This document shows positions 43,146-44,696 of a stretch of 44,696 nucleotides of DNA, one piece after another (within the stretch, counting starts at the first letter, position 1; each line of letters begins with the position of its first letter). Source of the stretch: Stieleria bergensis (GTDB taxonomy: Bacteria > Planctomycetota > Planctomycetia > Pirellulales > Pirellulaceae). A model generated the notes under the pieces. It was not told the DNA's origin, did not search any database, and saw only the letters and a list, made by a program, of their open reading frames with translations. Location of the stretch: positions 3,275,925 to 3,320,620 of the forward strand of contig CP036272.1 of assembly GCA_007745635.1 (NCBI GenBank), given 5' to 3'. The position numbers were made by a program, and so were the translations under genes.

Positions 43146-44159
43146 ATGTCTGATCAGGTTCCTGTTCTTTTGACTGGCTTCGCCGATGAAGCCGCCAACG
43201 ATAAAACGGCCGTCCAGCAGTACAGTGCCTTCGCTGCATTAGGGCTCCGTTACTACAGTATCCGCTTTATTGACGCAGGAAATGGCATCAAGAATGTCAT
43301 GCAGCTCGATGACGCCGAGATCCAGTCGCTGGTCAAAATGCAGTCGGATTATGGACTGAAAGTCAGCAGCATTGGTTCGCCAATCGGCAAAGTCAAATTG
43401 CTGGATGTGGACGACGGAAGCGGCAACCGATTCGTTCCTTTCAAGCAATACCTGGCCGAAGACGTTCAAACAGCATGCGATCGCGCCGAAGCCTTCGGTG
43501 CCAAGCTGATTCGAGGATTCGCGTTTTATCATCCCAAGGGCACGCCAGCAGAAGAGCATCTGGATCAGGTTTGTGACCAGCTCGGACAGATCGCCGAAGC
43601 CTGTGACAAACGCGGCCTGACGTTCGGATTGGAAGTCGAAGCGAACCTTGTCGGGCAAACCGGACCTCTGCTGGCGCAAATTGCCGAAAAGGTCAACCAC
43701 CCGGCGATGCTGACGATTTTTGATGGCGCCAATATCGTTACCCAAGGTTTCACCGCCGACGAAACCTACGCTCAGTACCTGGACATGAAACCCAGCATGG
43801 GCTGGTTGCACATCAAGGATTATCACGATCCGTCTCCCACGGGCCGAATCACTCACGTCGATGAAGCCAGCTTGGCGAATTTTGTTCCTGCCGATCAAGG
43901 TGATTGCGGGCACGAAGCAATCCTGCGTGATCTGAAAGGATTCATGCCGACCGTGCATGAACGGATGACAGCCCGGGGTGCCGATGGTGTGTTCATGGAT
44001 TTGGAGCCGCACGTGAAAGGTGGCGGTCAATTCGGTGGATTTAGCGGTCCCGATGGTTTTGGTGTCGCCCTGCGTGGTCTGTGTCGCGTGCTGGATTACG
44101 TCGGCATTCCCCATGATTTAAGGAACTTTGGCGATATCGAAGCATTGAAAGGCAAATAG
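43146..44159 (+). CDS. Sugar phosphate isomerase/epimerase-family TIM-barrel protein
   Basis: A 337-residue TIM-barrel of the xylose-isomerase-like/AP-endonuclease-2 superfamily. It begins VPVLLTGFADEAANDKTAVQQ and has typical strand ends: YYSIRFID (about 36-43), VSSIGSPIGKV, KLIRGFAFYHP, FGLEVEANLVGQT and LTIFDGANIV, then WLHIKDYHDP (about 218-227). E and D/H residues at these strand ends would bind a divalent metal. It probably isomerises or epimerises a free or phosphorylated sugar in the cytosol. Homologues in planctomycetes have unknown substrates. The start at 43146 has no strong ribosome site. The hairpin repeat begins two bases after the stop. Confidence 0.9.
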   Translation: MSDQVPVLLTGFADEAANDKTAVQQYSAFAALGLRYYSIRFIDAGNGIKNVMQLDDAEIQSLVKMQSDYGLKVSSIGSPIGKVKLLDVDDGSGNRFVPFKQYLAEDVQTACDRAEAFGAKLIRGFAFYHPKGTPAEEHLDQVCDQLGQIAEACDKRGLTFGLEVEANLVGQTGPLLAQIAEKVNHPAMLTIFDGANIVTQGFTADETYAQYLDMKPSMGWLHIKDYHDPSPTGRITHVDEASLANFVPADQGDCGHEAILRDLKGFMPTVHERMTARGADGVFMDLEPHVKGGGQFGGFSGPDGFGVALRGLCRVLDYVGIPHDLRNFGDIEALKGK

Positions 44160-44160
44160 T

Positions 44161-44241
44161 GCCCATCAGCTGGTTGGCGTTGCCAACCACTTCACCCTCA
44201 CCTCGCTTAGGCTCGACTCTCCCGCCAGCGGGAGAGTGCAG
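44161..44241. repeat. Bipartite hairpin repeat, copy B
   Basis: An 81-base copy of the element at 41656-41737. Stem one is GGTTGGC (44172-44178) with GCCAACC (44182-44188), loop GTT. Stem two is ACTCTCCCGC (44216-44225) with GCGGGAGAGT (44228-44237), loop CA. Differences from copy A in stem two keep the inner ten pairs intact. It begins two bases after the epimerase stop codon. Confidence 0.85.
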
Positions 44242-44264
44242 TCAACGGTTCGTTCAACAATACC

Positions 44265-44280
44265 CTCCCGCTTGCGGGAG
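44265..44280. repeat. Extra CTCCCGC hairpin next to the IS110 gene
   Basis: CTCCCGC (44265-44271) pairs with GCGGGAG (44274-44280) around TT. It shares the CTCCCGC stem sequence with the two larger elements and ends 15 bases before the transposase stop. It may be the target site or part of the insertion-sequence end. Confidence 0.7.
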
Positions 44281-44295
44281 CGGCTGTGTTAGATG

Positions 44296-44696
<401 letters not shown>

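Overview
The window looks like a chromosomal segment of a planctomycete of the Pirellulales/Rhodopirellula type. I infer this from protein families that cluster in that phylum: two secreted sulfatases, a PSCyt1/DUF1549/DUF1553 protein followed by a DUF1501 protein, a DUF1559 pseudopilin-like protein, a Tat-exported Gfo/Idh/MocA oxidoreductase, and very large exported proteins of unknown function. No rRNA, tRNA, CRISPR array or replication origin was seen.

Layout. 1-541 is non-coding with a degenerate tandem repeat at the left edge. 542-2365 holds two paralogous membrane proteins. 2391-4731 (minus) is a carbamoyltransferase operon with SxtJ-like and DUF5989 membrane partners. 4981-7243 is an ABC-2 exporter (ATPase plus permease), followed by a 3-hydroxyisobutyrate-dehydrogenase-like enzyme and a quinone-reductase-like enzyme. 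9708-12616 is an HlyD-type adaptor and a MacB/FtsX-type permease with no ATPase beside them. 12652-18703 (minus) is a compact signalling operon: thioredoxin-fold protein, membrane PAS histidine kinase, receiver-HDOD protein and a Ser/Thr kinase whose N-terminus is an H-NOX-like fold without the heme-ligand histidine. 18874-21241 (minus) has a Gfo/Idh/MocA oxidoreductase and a conserved unknown; 21462-22898 is a sulfatase.

23662-26458 is an arsenic cluster (ArsR, ArsD, ArsA) with no efflux pump beside it. 26608-28116 (minus) is a DUF1559 protein plus a 56-residue lipoprotein ending in a strong terminator. 28719-33571 has an S9 prolyl oligopeptidase carrying a VHL-beta-like domain and a large exported helical protein. 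33958-37853 is the DUF1549/DUF1553-DUF1501 pair, followed by a second sulfatase, SlyX, a class V aminotransferase, a small membrane zinc-ribbon protein, divergent queE/queF (queuosine/7-deazaguanine pathway) and a sugar phosphate isomerase/epimerase-like protein. The right edge cuts an IS110-family transposase lying next to hairpin repeats, one of which recurs 2.4 kb away.

The most unusual content is the 12.6-18.7 kb signalling operon: a pseudo-H-NOX fused to a Ser/Thr kinase, in the same operon as a histidine kinase and a receiver protein that has lost its phospho-acceptor aspartate. The VHL-like domain in the S9 peptidase and the bipartite hairpin repeats next to IS110 are the next most notable.
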